Source of the DNA: JBMHDN01 sp049889355
Lineage (GTDB): Bacteria > Pseudomonadota > Alphaproteobacteria > Puniceispirillales > Puniceispirillaceae
Length of the DNA: 64,000 nt
Direction: 5' to 3'
Assembly: GCA_049889355.1 (NCBI GenBank)
Contig: JBMHDN010000050.1
Span: 1 to 64,000 of the forward strand
Positions 1-7,776 of the stretch are shown here, in pieces (positions within the stretch are counted from its first letter, which is position 1; each line of letters begins with the position of its first letter). The translations under genes were made by a program, and so were the position numbers. The notes beneath the pieces were generated by a model that was not told the origin of the DNA, ran no database searches, and worked only from the letters and a program-made list of their open reading frames with translations.

Positions 1-273
1 GAAACCGCCATTCAGGGGCGTGATGTGCTGATTGTCGAAGATATTGTTGATACTGGCCAGACCCTGGCACAGGTGATGTCCATATTGGCAACACGCAATC
101 CGCGCAGCCTGGCGGTCTGCACCTTGCTGAACAAGCCAAGCAGGCGCGAAGCTGAGGTAGATGTGGGCTGGATCGGCTTTGATATTCCAGATGAATTTGT
201 CATTGGCTATGGCATTGATTATGCCCAGCAAGGCCGCAACATGCCGCATATCGGCTCTGTGAAAAAGAGATAG
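1..273 (+). CDS. hpt: Hypoxanthine phosphoribosyltransferase, C-terminal part (cut by window edge)
   Basis: The frame is open from base 1 to a TAG at 271-273 and encodes the last 90 residues of a type I phosphoribosyltransferase. Near its start lies the PRPP-binding loop VLIVEDIVDTGQTL, whose acidic pair and TG(Q)T turn are diagnostic of the family. Downstream motifs (DVGWIGFDIPDEFVIGYGID and the terminal GSVKKR region) fit the C-terminal half of HPRT proteins, which salvage hypoxanthine and guanine to IMP and GMP in the cytoplasm. The start codon and N-terminal half lie outside the window. A GC-containing hairpin followed by a short T stretch lies just after the stop, so transcription probably ends here. 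Assignment to hpt rather than another phosphoribosyltransferase rests on the C-terminal motifs only. Confidence 0.85.
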   Translation, partial: ETAIQGRDVLIVEDIVDTGQTLAQVMSILATRNPRSLAVCTLLNKPSRREAEVDVGWIGFDIPDEFVIGYGIDYAQQGRNMPHIGSVKKR

Positions 274-280
274 AACCGAT

Positions 281-309
281 AAAACCGCCGCCTGATGTGG
301 TGGTTTTCC
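281..309 (+). terminator. Probable intrinsic terminator after hpt
   Basis: AAAACCGCCG at 281-290 can pair over ten positions (two of them G-U) with TGGTGGTTTT at 298-307, enclosing a 7-nt loop and ending in a T run. It begins 7 bases after the hpt stop codon. The 3' arm is also the beginning of a 17-bp tandem array. Confidence 0.6.
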
Positions 310-362
310 TGATTGGGTGGTTTTCCTGATGCGGTAGTTTTCCTGGTGCGGTAGTTTTATTA
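300..362. repeat. 17-bp imperfect tandem array
   Basis: Three and a half copies of a 17-bp unit follow one another: GTGGTTTTCCTGATTGG at 300-316, then 317-333 and 334-350, then a partial copy at 351-362. Copies differ at one to four positions. The array lies in the 281-bp spacer between hpt and the DUF262 gene; the rest of that spacer (363-541) shows no gene that I can support. No spacers of unique sequence separate the units, so it is not a CRISPR array. Confidence 0.8.
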
Positions 363-554
363 TGCTGCCCAGCCTCTTTTGTGAGGCGGTCACCCTCTTT
401 ATCTATATCTGCTTGACGCAAAAGCTTAATCTCGCCAGTCTGTGACCTCTGCCTGCCTTTGTGACCTGTCTTAACGCAGGATTTTTCGGCCAGCCGCACC
501 CTCATGACCGTACCCCCGCCCCTGGCCTGAACAAGCCGCCTGAAGGAGGGTGCA

Positions 555-2297
555 ATGTCTTATAATACCGACAAAACAATCGCTGAGCTTCTGGATTTAA
601 TTGGTAAGAACGAATTAGTTTTACCTGCCATTCAAAGAGAGTTTGTATGGAAAACGGAGCAGATTGAAAGCTTTCTCGACTCACTTATGCAAGGATACCC
701 AACGGGTGTGTTTCTTTTCTGGAATATTTCAGAAGATGATAAGAAAGAATTTGAATTCTACCGGTTCCATAAGAAATACAGCGAGAAAGAGCCTCACAAT
801 CAAGATGCCGATTTATGGGTTATAAATAAACCAATTGCTGTTCTTGATGGCCAGCAACGCCTCACAGCGCTCTCCATTGCACTTCGCGGTACATATGCAA
901 GTCGTACCAAAGGGGCTTGGAAGAAATTCAAGGAAAATTATCCAGAACGGAAACTCTACCTCAATCTGATCGGCGACCCAGTTGACAGTGAATTCAAATA
1001 TGATTTCAAATTTATGAAGCCAGAAGATGTGTCAAATAACGCTTCTGCTTTATGGTTTGAATGTATGGAAATACTGGAAATTAAGACATCTGGCACTGCG
1101 TCAGAAACAGCCAGAAATATGATGGAAAACCAAAAATATTCAAAAGAGGATGAAAGTAAAGCACAAAACACTCTCACCGATTTTTCCAATCTGATTCATG
1201 ACAAAAAACCCATTAGCTATTTTGCGGTCAAAGAGAAGTCTTTGGATGAAGTCCTTCAAATTTTCGTGCGGACAAATAGCGGTGGCACACCTCTTTCTCA
1301 CTCGGATTTATTGCTGTCTATGGCAACTGCACAATGGAACGGCGAAAATGCACGAGAACTCATCCATACATTTGTAGATAATCTTAATAATGTTGGTGGA
1401 AAGTTTTCTTTCGATAAGGATTTCGTGCTTAAAAGCTGTCTGGTTTTGAGTGACCTGAATGTGAAATTCAATATTCAAAATTTCAGCAAAAAAAATATCG
1501 AAAAGATAGAATCCAAATGGTCTGATATTAGTGATTCAATCGAGAATGCTGTGAAGCTTGTTTCGTACTTTGGTTACACGGCTCAGAATCTTACATCCAA
1601 TAATGCCGTTATCCCCATAGCCTATTTTATCCATAAACGCGAAATGGGTGAGAAAATTCTAGAGGCAGCAAGACATGAGCAATCCAGAAAGCATATCAAA
1701 AACTGGCTAGCAAGAGTATTGGTGAACGGTGTTTTTGGCGGCAATCCAGATTCGGTCTACCCAAAAATGCGCAACATCATCAATGAGTCCACAGGCGACT
1801 ACCCATTGGAGCAGATAATCTCAGCCTATAAAGGTGAGCGCCGTTCAATCCACTTTTCTGAAGAGAATATTGAGGGTCTTCTTAAACGAAAATATGGCCA
1901 AGAAGCCTTTTCAGTCCTGACGCTTCTCTATCCTGATTTAAATTACAGTCAATTATTTCATCAGGATCATATTCATCCGAAATCAGCATTCACTGTGAGC
2001 AAACTCAAAAAACTTGGACTGTCAGCCGAGGATATTAAGACGTTTCAAGAAAAGGGAGACAGCCTTGCAAATTTGATGCTCTTGTCCAGTACAACCAATC
2101 AGGAGAAAAATAAGAAGGCTTTTGAAGATTGGGTTAATGAGCGCTATCCCGAAGAAGACAAAAGGCATAAGTTTTTTGAAAGCCATTACATAGACTCTGA
2201 CCAGTCTTTAGCGTTTAAAGATTTTTTATCTTTCATTGAAAACAGGGAAAAAAAGATACAGCGTGAACTCAAAAAAGTGCTGGATATAAGCGGATAG
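555..2297 (+). CDS. DUF262/HNH (GmrSD-like) putative restriction-type defence protein
   Basis: The protein has 580 residues. The N-terminal DUF262 (GmrS-type, ParB-like fold) domain is marked by PAIQREFVW at about residues 26-34 and by the nucleotide-binding DGQQRLTAL motif beginning at D98. FVRTNSGGTPLSHSDL near the middle is also typical. The C-terminal part carries an HNH-like nuclease signature: DHIHPKSAF from D471, followed by NLMLLSSTTNQEKNKKAF. This domain order is that of single-chain GmrSD type IV restriction enzymes, which cut modified phage DNA in an NTP-dependent way; that activity is an inference here. The start is well supported by AAGGAGG at 543-549. The gene is clearly richer in A+T than its neighbours (frequent AAA, AAT and ATT codons) and has no partner methylase or other defence gene beside it, suggesting horizontal acquisition as a single cargo gene. 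Confidence 0.85.
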   Translation: MSYNTDKTIAELLDLIGKNELVLPAIQREFVWKTEQIESFLDSLMQGYPTGVFLFWNISEDDKKEFEFYRFHKKYSEKEPHNQDADLWVINKPIAVLDGQQRLTALSIALRGTYASRTKGAWKKFKENYPERKLYLNLIGDPVDSEFKYDFKFMKPEDVSNNASALWFECMEILEIKTSGTASETARNMMENQKYSKEDESKAQNTLTDFSNLIHDKKPISYFAVKEKSLDEVLQIFVRTNSGGTPLSHSDLLLSMATAQWNGENARELIHTFVDNLNNVGGKFSFDKDFVLKSCLVLSDLNVKFNIQNFSKKNIEKIESKWSDISDSIENAVKLVSYFGYTAQNLTSNNAVIPIAYFIHKREMGEKILEAARHEQSRKHIKNWLARVLVNGVFGGNPDSVYPKMRNIINESTGDYPLEQIISAYKGERRSIHFSEENIEGLLKRKYGQEAFSVLTLLYPDLNYSQLFHQDHIHPKSAFTVSKLKKLGLSAEDIKTFQEKGDSLANLMLLSSTTNQEKNKKAFEDWVNERYPEEDKRHKFFESHYIDSDQSLAFKDFLSFIENREKKIQRELKKVLDISG

Positions 2298-2321
2298 AGC
2301 TTTTTTACCTCCGCACCCAAA

Positions 2322-2353
2322 AAAAGCCGGATGTGATATCCGGCTTTTCTTTT
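2322..2353. terminator. Bidirectional intrinsic terminator
   Basis: AAAAGCCGGAT (2322-2332) pairs perfectly with ATCCGGCTTTT (2338-2348) around a 5-nt loop. It has a T run on the plus side and the matching A run on the other side, so it can stop both the plus-strand DUF262 gene and the minus-strand dddP gene that converge here. Confidence 0.85.
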
Positions 2354-2374
2354 TAACGGTCTTTTGAGCGCTGA

Positions 2375-3718
2375 TCAGCTGGCCAGCAAATCAGCTTCAT
2401 AAGGATAGGTAGAGAGTGGCACACAGCCATTTTCTGTAACCAATACCTGTTCTTCGAGCTTGACGCCTTCCCTGCCGCCAACCGCGCCGATATAGGCTTC
2501 GACACATAAGGTCATGCCCACTTCAACCGCGCCGCCATAGCCATGTTCGGCCACATCCTCTGGATAGCGGATAGATGGATATTCATCACACAGACCAATA
2601 CCATGGGCCAGCACGCCATAACGCAACGCACGATAGGCTTCAGGCAGGCGGTGGGCTTTTTCGGTCACCTCATTAAAGCTCATCCCCGGCTTGATCAGCT
2701 CCATATTGGTCATCACATGTTCATAAGCGATTTGATAGAGGGTTTTCTGTTCTGCTGTTGGGGTGACATCACCGACAATCCAGCTGCGTGAAATATCACA
2801 GCAATAGCCATAGGTAGAGACCAGATCAGTATCAAAGGCCAGCATATCACCTGCTTCGATAACCCGCGGGCCACATTCCTGGAACCAAGGGTTGGTGCGC
2901 GGGCCAGAGGCCAGAATACGGGTTTCAATCCACTCACCGCCACGCTTGATATTGCCAGCATGCAACGCCGCCCAGATATCATTTTCGGTCACGCCCGGGA
3001 CCATCGCGGCGCGCATTTCATCCACCGCCATCTCACAAGCATGGATAGCACAGCGCATGGCATTGATCTCATTCGCATTTTTAATAGAGCGGGCATGTTC
3101 GGTAAGCACCTGCCCGTCCAGCACCTCAACGCCGCGCTGAACCAGCGCCGCATAGCCGGCATTTTCCATCTTATCCACGGCGAGACGCTTGTTGCTACCA
3201 GCATATTTTTGCATGATCTCAAGCATGGTATCGGCGAAATGCTGGGCATGTTTCTCAGTCTGATCGCCTGTTTCAAAATAGAAGAAGCTGGCACCACCAC
3301 GCAGCTCGCCCACCAGCGGGAGATGCGCCGAGAGATGCTCACAATTATGGAAATCCCAGAGGATAACCTTGCCTTCAGCTGGCACAAAACAAGCACGCGC
3401 GGCATTATGCGCGGTCCAAAGCTGCATATTGGTGGTATCGGTGGCATAGCGGATATTGAGCGGGTCAAACAGCAGCAGGCCAGCCACATCATGCTTTTTG
3501 ATCTGATCTTGCAGGCGCGAGAGACGGTATTCCCGCAAAGCCGGCATATCAGGAGCGGTCAGACCAGCGGCTGCCCATTCATCAAAAGCCAGCTGTGTCG
3601 GGCCGATTTCCACCCGGTCATTATCATCTGGGGTGTTATCCGGCTTTAACAGCCCATCTAGATGCTTGCGGCGAGACGGGTCAATTTTGCGGTTTGAACC
3701 AACAATGAGTGAATCCAT
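2375..3718 (-). CDS. dddP: DMSP lyase DddP (M24 metallopeptidase-fold)
   Basis: The 447-residue protein has the creatinase N-domain plus the pita-bread C-domain of the M24 family. It carries the sequence marks of DddP rather than of Xaa-Pro peptidases: KIDPSR near the N-terminus, then NTPDDNDRVEIGPTQLAF, and FDPLNIRYATDTTNMQLW. The metal ligands of the fold appear to be kept: Asp in AFDTDL, Asp in CCDISRSW, His in AHGIGLCDEYP, Glu in LCVEAYIGA and Glu in KLEEQV. DddP cleaves dimethylsulfoniopropionate to dimethyl sulfide and acrylate in the cytoplasm and uses an iron-type centre. The start is supported by AGGGAG on the minus strand just upstream. acuI lies upstream on the same strand, so the acrylate product has a ready outlet. 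Length matches the family (about 445 aa). Confidence 0.93.
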   Translation of the reverse strand: MDSLIVGSNRKIDPSRRKHLDGLLKPDNTPDDNDRVEIGPTQLAFDEWAAAGLTAPDMPALREYRLSRLQDQIKKHDVAGLLLFDPLNIRYATDTTNMQLWTAHNAARACFVPAEGKVILWDFHNCEHLSAHLPLVGELRGGASFFYFETGDQTEKHAQHFADTMLEIMQKYAGSNKRLAVDKMENAGYAALVQRGVEVLDGQVLTEHARSIKNANEINAMRCAIHACEMAVDEMRAAMVPGVTENDIWAALHAGNIKRGGEWIETRILASGPRTNPWFQECGPRVIEAGDMLAFDTDLVSTYGYCCDISRSWIVGDVTPTAEQKTLYQIAYEHVMTNMELIKPGMSFNEVTEKAHRLPEAYRALRYGVLAHGIGLCDEYPSIRYPEDVAEHGYGGAVEVGMTLCVEAYIGAVGGREGVKLEEQVLVTENGCVPLSTYPYEADLLAS

Positions 3719-3867
3719 TTTCTGCTCCCTAAAGATCGTGCTGGATAAAGAGCATCGTCAACAAAACGCCATCATCCGCTCGTTTTTATATGTTACAAAA
3801 AACATGGCGCGGCGATATCAGCTTGGCAAGCCACACAAACGACACTCTTGTCCCTAGAACGACGAAA

Positions 3868-3892
3868 GGCCTCAGCCATGTCGCCTGAGGCC
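3868..3892 (-). terminator. Hairpin between acuI and dddP, possible weak terminator
   Basis: GGCCTCAG (3868-3875) pairs with CTGAGGCC (3885-3892) around a 9-nt loop. On the minus strand only three T residues follow, so termination would be weak or factor-assisted. It lies in the 242-bp gap between acuI and dddP and may let dddP be read either from the acuI promoter or from its own. Confidence 0.35.
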
Positions 3893-3960
3893 CAGTCGCT
3901 GGCACACTTTCCACGATTTGGAAAAGTCAGCCGCTTGGATATACCGGTTAATGGCAGCGA

Positions 3961-4959
3961 TTAGCTGTCCATCAGATTGACCACAATGCGCCCGCGTGTT
4001 TCGCCTTTTAAAATCGCCTGTGCGGCCTCCGGTACGTCAGCCAGGCTGATTTCACTGGTCATTTCTTCGAGCAAATCTGCTGGCAGGGATTGTGCCAACG
4101 CTTCCCAGGCACGAATCCGATCAGGGGTTGGCGCGCTGGCTGAATCAACACCGGCCAGAATGATCCCGCGCAGCAGGAAAGGAATAACATTGGTGGGCAG
4201 GGCCACACCCCCTGCATTGCCCACCGCCGCGGCCATCGCCCGGTTTTTCAACTGACCCAGAATACGGGCCAGCATCTCGCCGCCCACCGCATCCACACAG
4301 CCTGCCCAGAGCTCTGATTCCAACGGCCGTTTGACCAGCTCGTTCAGATCAGAGCGCGGGACCAGTTTAGAGGCACCAAGACGCGTGAGATAAGCTTCTG
4401 ATTTTGCCGGATCGCCTGTCACCGCCGCTACCTGATAGCCGCGATTGGCCAGCACCGCCACCGCCACTGAACCAACACCGCCTGTTGCGCCAGTGACCAG
4501 CACATCGCCTTGATCGGCGCTCAGCCCGTTATCTTCGAGCATCAACACCGCCAGCATCGCGCTCAATCCTGCTGTGCCGATTGCCATCGCCTGACGCGCT
4601 GTCATGCCAGCAGGCAGCGGGACCAGCCAGTCTGCTTTCACCCGTGCACGCTGGGCATAGCCACCAAACCACACCTCGCCCATACGCCAACCTGTGGCAA
4701 TGACCGCATCACCAGGCTTGTAGCGATCATCAGCTGATTCCAGCACGATGCCAGCAAAATCAATACCGGCAATATGCGGATATTCGCGCACCAGACGTCC
4801 TGCACCTGTCAGGCACATCCCGTCCTTATAATTCACATCTGAATAATGGACCTCAACCAGCACCTCGCCTTCGGCAGGCAGAAAATCGAGCGTTTTTTCC
4901 TCAAGGCTGGTTGAAATCGTGCCATCTTCAGCTTGGTTTACAATAAGAGCTTTGAACAT
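3961..4959 (-). CDS. acuI: Acrylyl-CoA reductase AcuI (zinc-free MDR family)
   Basis: The 332-residue protein is a medium-chain dehydrogenase/reductase of the YhdH/AcuI group. It shows VNYKDGMCLTG and PHIAGIDFAGIV in the catalytic domain and VLVTGATGGVGSVAVAVL as the NADPH-binding Rossmann loop. AcuI reduces acryloyl-CoA to propionyl-CoA, which removes the toxic acrylate made from DMSP. An open frame extends much further upstream (to 5130), but family members begin MF(K/N)AL, and a Shine-Dalgarno-like AGGAAA precedes the ATG pair at 4962/4959, so the start is placed at 4959 (4962 would add one Met). The gene is transcribed toward dddP, and the rhodanese gene is divergent. Pairing acuI with a DMSP lyase gene is well known in marine alphaproteobacteria. 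Confidence 0.92.
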   Translation of the reverse strand: MFKALIVNQAEDGTISTSLEEKTLDFLPAEGEVLVEVHYSDVNYKDGMCLTGAGRLVREYPHIAGIDFAGIVLESADDRYKPGDAVIATGWRMGEVWFGGYAQRARVKADWLVPLPAGMTARQAMAIGTAGLSAMLAVLMLEDNGLSADQGDVLVTGATGGVGSVAVAVLANRGYQVAAVTGDPAKSEAYLTRLGASKLVPRSDLNELVKRPLESELWAGCVDAVGGEMLARILGQLKNRAMAAAVGNAGGVALPTNVIPFLLRGIILAGVDSASAPTPDRIRAWEALAQSLPADLLEEMTSEISLADVPEAAQAILKGETRGRIVVNLMDS

Positions 4960-5180
4960 CATATATTTCCTGTCTGGTGCGGTAAAAAAGCAAATGCTTC
5001 GATTGTGATAGCCTATCTGAAAAGCCTTTGACAATAAGCGTGTGCGTTCGAGCTGTTGTCTATCCACTGAACCGCGCCATAGCATCTGGGCAAAAGACTG
5101 AAAAAATGCTAGTTTCGTTGTATATGCCATCTTTGAAATGGCCAGCCGCGCGTATCATGAAAATAGAAGGTAGAACGCCC

Positions 5181-5585
5181 ATGTTTGCTGATATAACCCC
5201 TGTTGAAAGCTGGGAAGCCCTGAAAAATGACCCAAATCAGGTGCTGATTGACTGTCGTGCGGCTGTGGAATGGAATTTGATTGGTGTGCCTGATCTCTCT
5301 GGCATTGGCAAAAGGCTTATCACGGTTGAATGGCAATCATTAGATGGCCAGCCAAACCCGCATTTTGTGGAACAAATCAGCGCTATTCTGCCCAAAGACA
5401 CCCCTATTCATATCATTTGCCGCGTCGGTGGACGTTCAGCGGCAGCCTGTCAGGCCTTAAGTGCTGCTGGATATACCAATCTGGCCAATATTACAGGCGG
5501 CTTTGAAGGCCAGCCAGATGCACATGGCCATAGAAGTGCGTGTGAAGGCTGGCGGTTCCATCAACTGCCTTGGGTACAGTCCTGA
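5181..5585 (+). CDS. Rhodanese-like domain protein
   Basis: A single rhodanese domain of 134 residues (MFADITPVESWEAL to HQLPWVQS). The active-site loop CRVGGRS carries the catalytic cysteine that would hold a persulfide, and the conserved N-terminal Asp lies in VLIDCRAAVEWNLIGVPD. The frame is open back to 5028. I place the start at 5181 because homologues begin just before the DITP motif; AGAAGG at 5165-5170 is a somewhat distant Shine-Dalgarno site. The enzyme class moves sulfane sulfur, for example from thiosulfate to thiol acceptors. It lies divergent from acuI. A link to DMSP sulfur metabolism is possible but is not shown by the sequence. Confidence 0.8.
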   Translation: MFADITPVESWEALKNDPNQVLIDCRAAVEWNLIGVPDLSGIGKRLITVEWQSLDGQPNPHFVEQISAILPKDTPIHIICRVGGRSAAACQALSAAGYTNLANITGGFEGQPDAHGHRSACEGWRFHQLPWVQS

Positions 5586-5768
5586 TCAGCATAATTGAGA
5601 CGCGCAGGCGCCTATAACGCTGAACATATCTGGCCTAAGATATGTGACCTGTATCCAGACAGCATAAAACAAGCCGCAACCACTTATCTCACTTTATATC
5701 TGGCCATCCGCATTACTTCGGTTTATTTTTTATTAGTAATGTTTAATTAATTGGCCCACACTCGACCC

Positions 5769-6323
5769 ATGATGGAATTCGACAGGTTTTTTAAATTCAG
5801 CCAGCTATTGCTCAAAGATGAATTTGTTTTGAGCTATAGCGGCTATGTGTCTGAGAACATCCTGCAGGCTGTTGGAGAAACCTTGCGCGAACGCCTTGTC
5901 GATCACACACAAGACGCTGCCCAAATCCGAAATGTCTTCTCCATTTTTGTGGAATTGATGCAAAATATCATCCGCTATGGGGTGAGCGGGCCTCAACCTG
6001 ATATTGGTGAAGATGAAAAACCTTCATTTGGTATTGTGATGGTGGCTGATAATGACGGCAAGATGGATGTGCTGGCTGGCAATTTTGTGACCGCTGAAGA
6101 GGCAACAACTTTGCGTGAACGCATGGAATTTCTGCAAGAGCAGACACCTGAGGATTTACGCAAACTCTATCGCGAGAAATTGCGTCAACCACCAGATGAC
6201 AGCTCAAAAGGGGCCAGTCTTGGCCTGATTGAGATTGCGCGTCGATCTAGCCTTCCTCTGACTTTTGACACCCAAAAGGCAGATGATGGGCTTTATTTTT
6301 TCATGATTAAAGCGACTGTTTAG
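5769..6323 (+). CDS. SiaB-family protein kinase (GHKL/anti-sigma-factor-like fold)
   Basis: The 184-residue protein matches the SiaB family (DUF6272). An N-box-like helix FVELMQNIIRYG has its Glu at residue 62 and Asn at 66, and a glycine lid-type segment GASLGLIEIARRS lies at about residues 148-160. SiaB phosphorylates its small partner SiaC on a Ser/Thr and so switches SiaC off. The gene starts a co-directional set with the SiaC-like gene (9-bp gap) and the cyclase. The frame is open back to a TTG at 5751, but ATG codons at 5769 and 5772 are more likely; neither has a clear Shine-Dalgarno site. The 165-bp region upstream is A+T-rich and probably carries the promoter. Confidence 0.8.
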   Translation: MMEFDRFFKFSQLLLKDEFVLSYSGYVSENILQAVGETLRERLVDHTQDAAQIRNVFSIFVELMQNIIRYGVSGPQPDIGEDEKPSFGIVMVADNDGKMDVLAGNFVTAEEATTLRERMEFLQEQTPEDLRKLYREKLRQPPDDSSKGASLGLIEIARRSSLPLTFDTQKADDGLYFFMIKATV

Positions 6324-6332
6324 GGATAACAC

Positions 6333-6722
6333 ATGGCAGAATTACATTTGGATCCCACAAGCCGGACACCGGCGGTTACATTCACCAGTACCGACGCTGT
6401 TCTGGTGATTGCTGGCGAATCCTACCCAGAAGATGTGACACGCTTTTACACCAATTTGAAAAGCACGCTCCAAGCGCATTTTGAAGAAGGGCATAACAGC
6501 CTACGTGCCGAGCTCAAGCTGACTTATTTTAATTCCAGCTCTGCCCGTGCCTTGATGGAATTGCTGGATATGCTGGATGCGCAATGTGAGACAGGTAGTG
6601 ATATTACGGTGGATTGGCATGTTGACCCCGATGATGATATCACCCGTGAATTTGCCGAAGATATTGCCTCAGATGTCAGCAAATTGACTGTTAACCTGCT
6701 TGATTTAACAGATGACGCGTGA
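6333..6722 (+). CDS. SiaC-family regulatory switch protein (DUF1987)
   Basis: A 129-residue protein of the SiaC family, a fold related to anti-sigma-factor antagonists. The segment LTYFNSSSARALMELLDML holds the expected phospho-acceptor: Ser68, directly after Asn67, lines up with Thr68 of Pseudomonas aeruginosa SiaC. Known SiaC, when unphosphorylated, binds the N-terminal stalk of its partner cyclase and activates it. Here the gene overlaps the start of a class III nucleotide cyclase by 11 bp, which argues for translational coupling and for that enzyme being its target. The kinase gene lies 9 bp upstream and the phosphatase gene is convergent 1.4 kb downstream. Confidence 0.82.
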   Translation: MAELHLDPTSRTPAVTFTSTDAVLVIAGESYPEDVTRFYTNLKSTLQAHFEEGHNSLRAELKLTYFNSSSARALMELLDMLDAQCETGSDITVDWHVDPDDDITREFAEDIASDVSKLTVNLLDLTDDA

Positions 6723-7755
6723 GCTTCCGACAGACCCGCTTTCGGCACAGATTGACCAGCTTCTGGCAGAACAAACGAGTGGGCAAGACCAAGATTTGGC
6801 TCCTGACCATGACTCAGAAGAGTTGCGCACAGGCTTAACGCAGATGGCGAAAGCTTATGCCAAGCAAAAGCGCCAGATTGATAGGCTTGTTAAATTATCT
6901 GATGCCAATGAAGCACGTCTGACCGATGCAAATGAGGCGCTATCAGCGCTCACACGCAATCTCTCGCGTTTTGTACCTAAAACAGTTGTAGACGAGCTGA
7001 TGAGCAGCGGGGCTGAGCAGCTGGCCTCTACTGAACGCCGGGAAATTACCGTTTTTTTCTCAGATATTGTAGGCTTTACAGAAATTACAGAGAGGCTAGC
7101 ACCTGAAAAACTCGCCCATTTGATGACAGAATATTTCACCGAAATGGCGCTCATTTGCGATAAATGGGGCGGGACGCTGGACCAATTTATCGGCGATGCG
7201 GTGGTCATTTTTTTTGGTGCCCCAACCAGCCAGACTGTGCACCAAGATGCCAAAAATGCTGTCTTGATGGCGCTTGAAATGCAAGAACGCTTAAACCAGC
7301 TGCGCGCAAGCTGGCAATCACAAGGTCTCACTCTGCCAGTACATGTGCGTATGGGGCTGGCAACCGGCTTTTGTAATGTGGGTAATTTTGGCTCTGAGAC
7401 ACGCCTGCATTATACCGCGCTCGGCAATACCATGAATGAAGCAGCCCGCATTCAAGATTTATGCCATGCAGATAAGGTGCTGGTGTCTGAGAGTTGTTAT
7501 CAACAGGTGAAATCTGATTTTGACTGGCATGCCAAAGGTGAGACCATTTTAAAAGGCCAGCATTTTGCCTCAAAGCTGTTTGAGGTGGCCGGCTTGCATA
7601 AAGACAAAGAAAGCACGCCTGCGGTGATCTCTTATGCCCAAGAGGGTTTTAGCCTGCATTATAATGAAGGTGAGATGACCGATAAAAACGCTGTTATCAC
7701 CGAGCTTGAAACCCTTCTTATGCAGTTGAAATCACAAGACCAAGATAAGCCCTAA
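6712..7755 (+). CDS. Class III adenylate/guanylate cyclase, probable output of the Sia-type switch
   Basis: The 347-residue soluble protein has an N-terminal coiled-coil stalk (about residues 40-100, including RQIDRLVKLSDANEARL) followed by a class III cyclase domain. The two metal aspartates are present: D118 in FFSDIVGFTEIT and D162 in FIGDAVVIFFGAP. The transition-state pair is N242/R246 in GNTMNEAARI. The purine-specifying lysine of most adenylate cyclases is replaced by Q158 in LDQFIGD, and the second base-reading position holds T235, so the substrate (ATP, GTP or both) is uncertain. The stalk lies where SiaD diguanylate cyclase has the segment bound by SiaC. The 11-bp overlap with the SiaC-like gene supports co-translation. 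No membrane span or other sensor domain is visible. Confidence 0.88.
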   Translation: MTRELPTDPLSAQIDQLLAEQTSGQDQDLAPDHDSEELRTGLTQMAKAYAKQKRQIDRLVKLSDANEARLTDANEALSALTRNLSRFVPKTVVDELMSSGAEQLASTERREITVFFSDIVGFTEITERLAPEKLAHLMTEYFTEMALICDKWGGTLDQFIGDAVVIFFGAPTSQTVHQDAKNAVLMALEMQERLNQLRASWQSQGLTLPVHVRMGLATGFCNVGNFGSETRLHYTALGNTMNEAARIQDLCHADKVLVSESCYQQVKSDFDWHAKGETILKGQHFASKLFEVAGLHKDKESTPAVISYAQEGFSLHYNEGEMTDKNAVITELETLLMQLKSQDQDKP

Positions 7756-7776
7756 AAGAGATCAAGAGCAAAGCAG

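Noticed and set aside
300..362. Possible CRISPR or repeat-spacer array
   Set aside because: The 17-bp units are directly adjacent without unique spacers, and no cas genes are in the window. The same holds for 38034-38100 and 38856-38940.
2960..3649. 229-codon plus-strand frame opposite dddP
   Set aside because: It is a shadow of dddP codon use: the minus-strand protein has full family motifs and the plus-strand translation shows none.
3904..3925. TTTCCA...TGGAAA hairpin downstream of acuI
   Set aside because: The stem has only six mostly weak pairs and no T run on the minus strand, so I do not call it a terminator.
4960..5130. N-terminal extension of AcuI to an ATG at 5130
   Set aside because: The added residues have no family match and overlap the divergent promoter region; a Shine-Dalgarno-like site precedes the ATG pair at 4962/4959.
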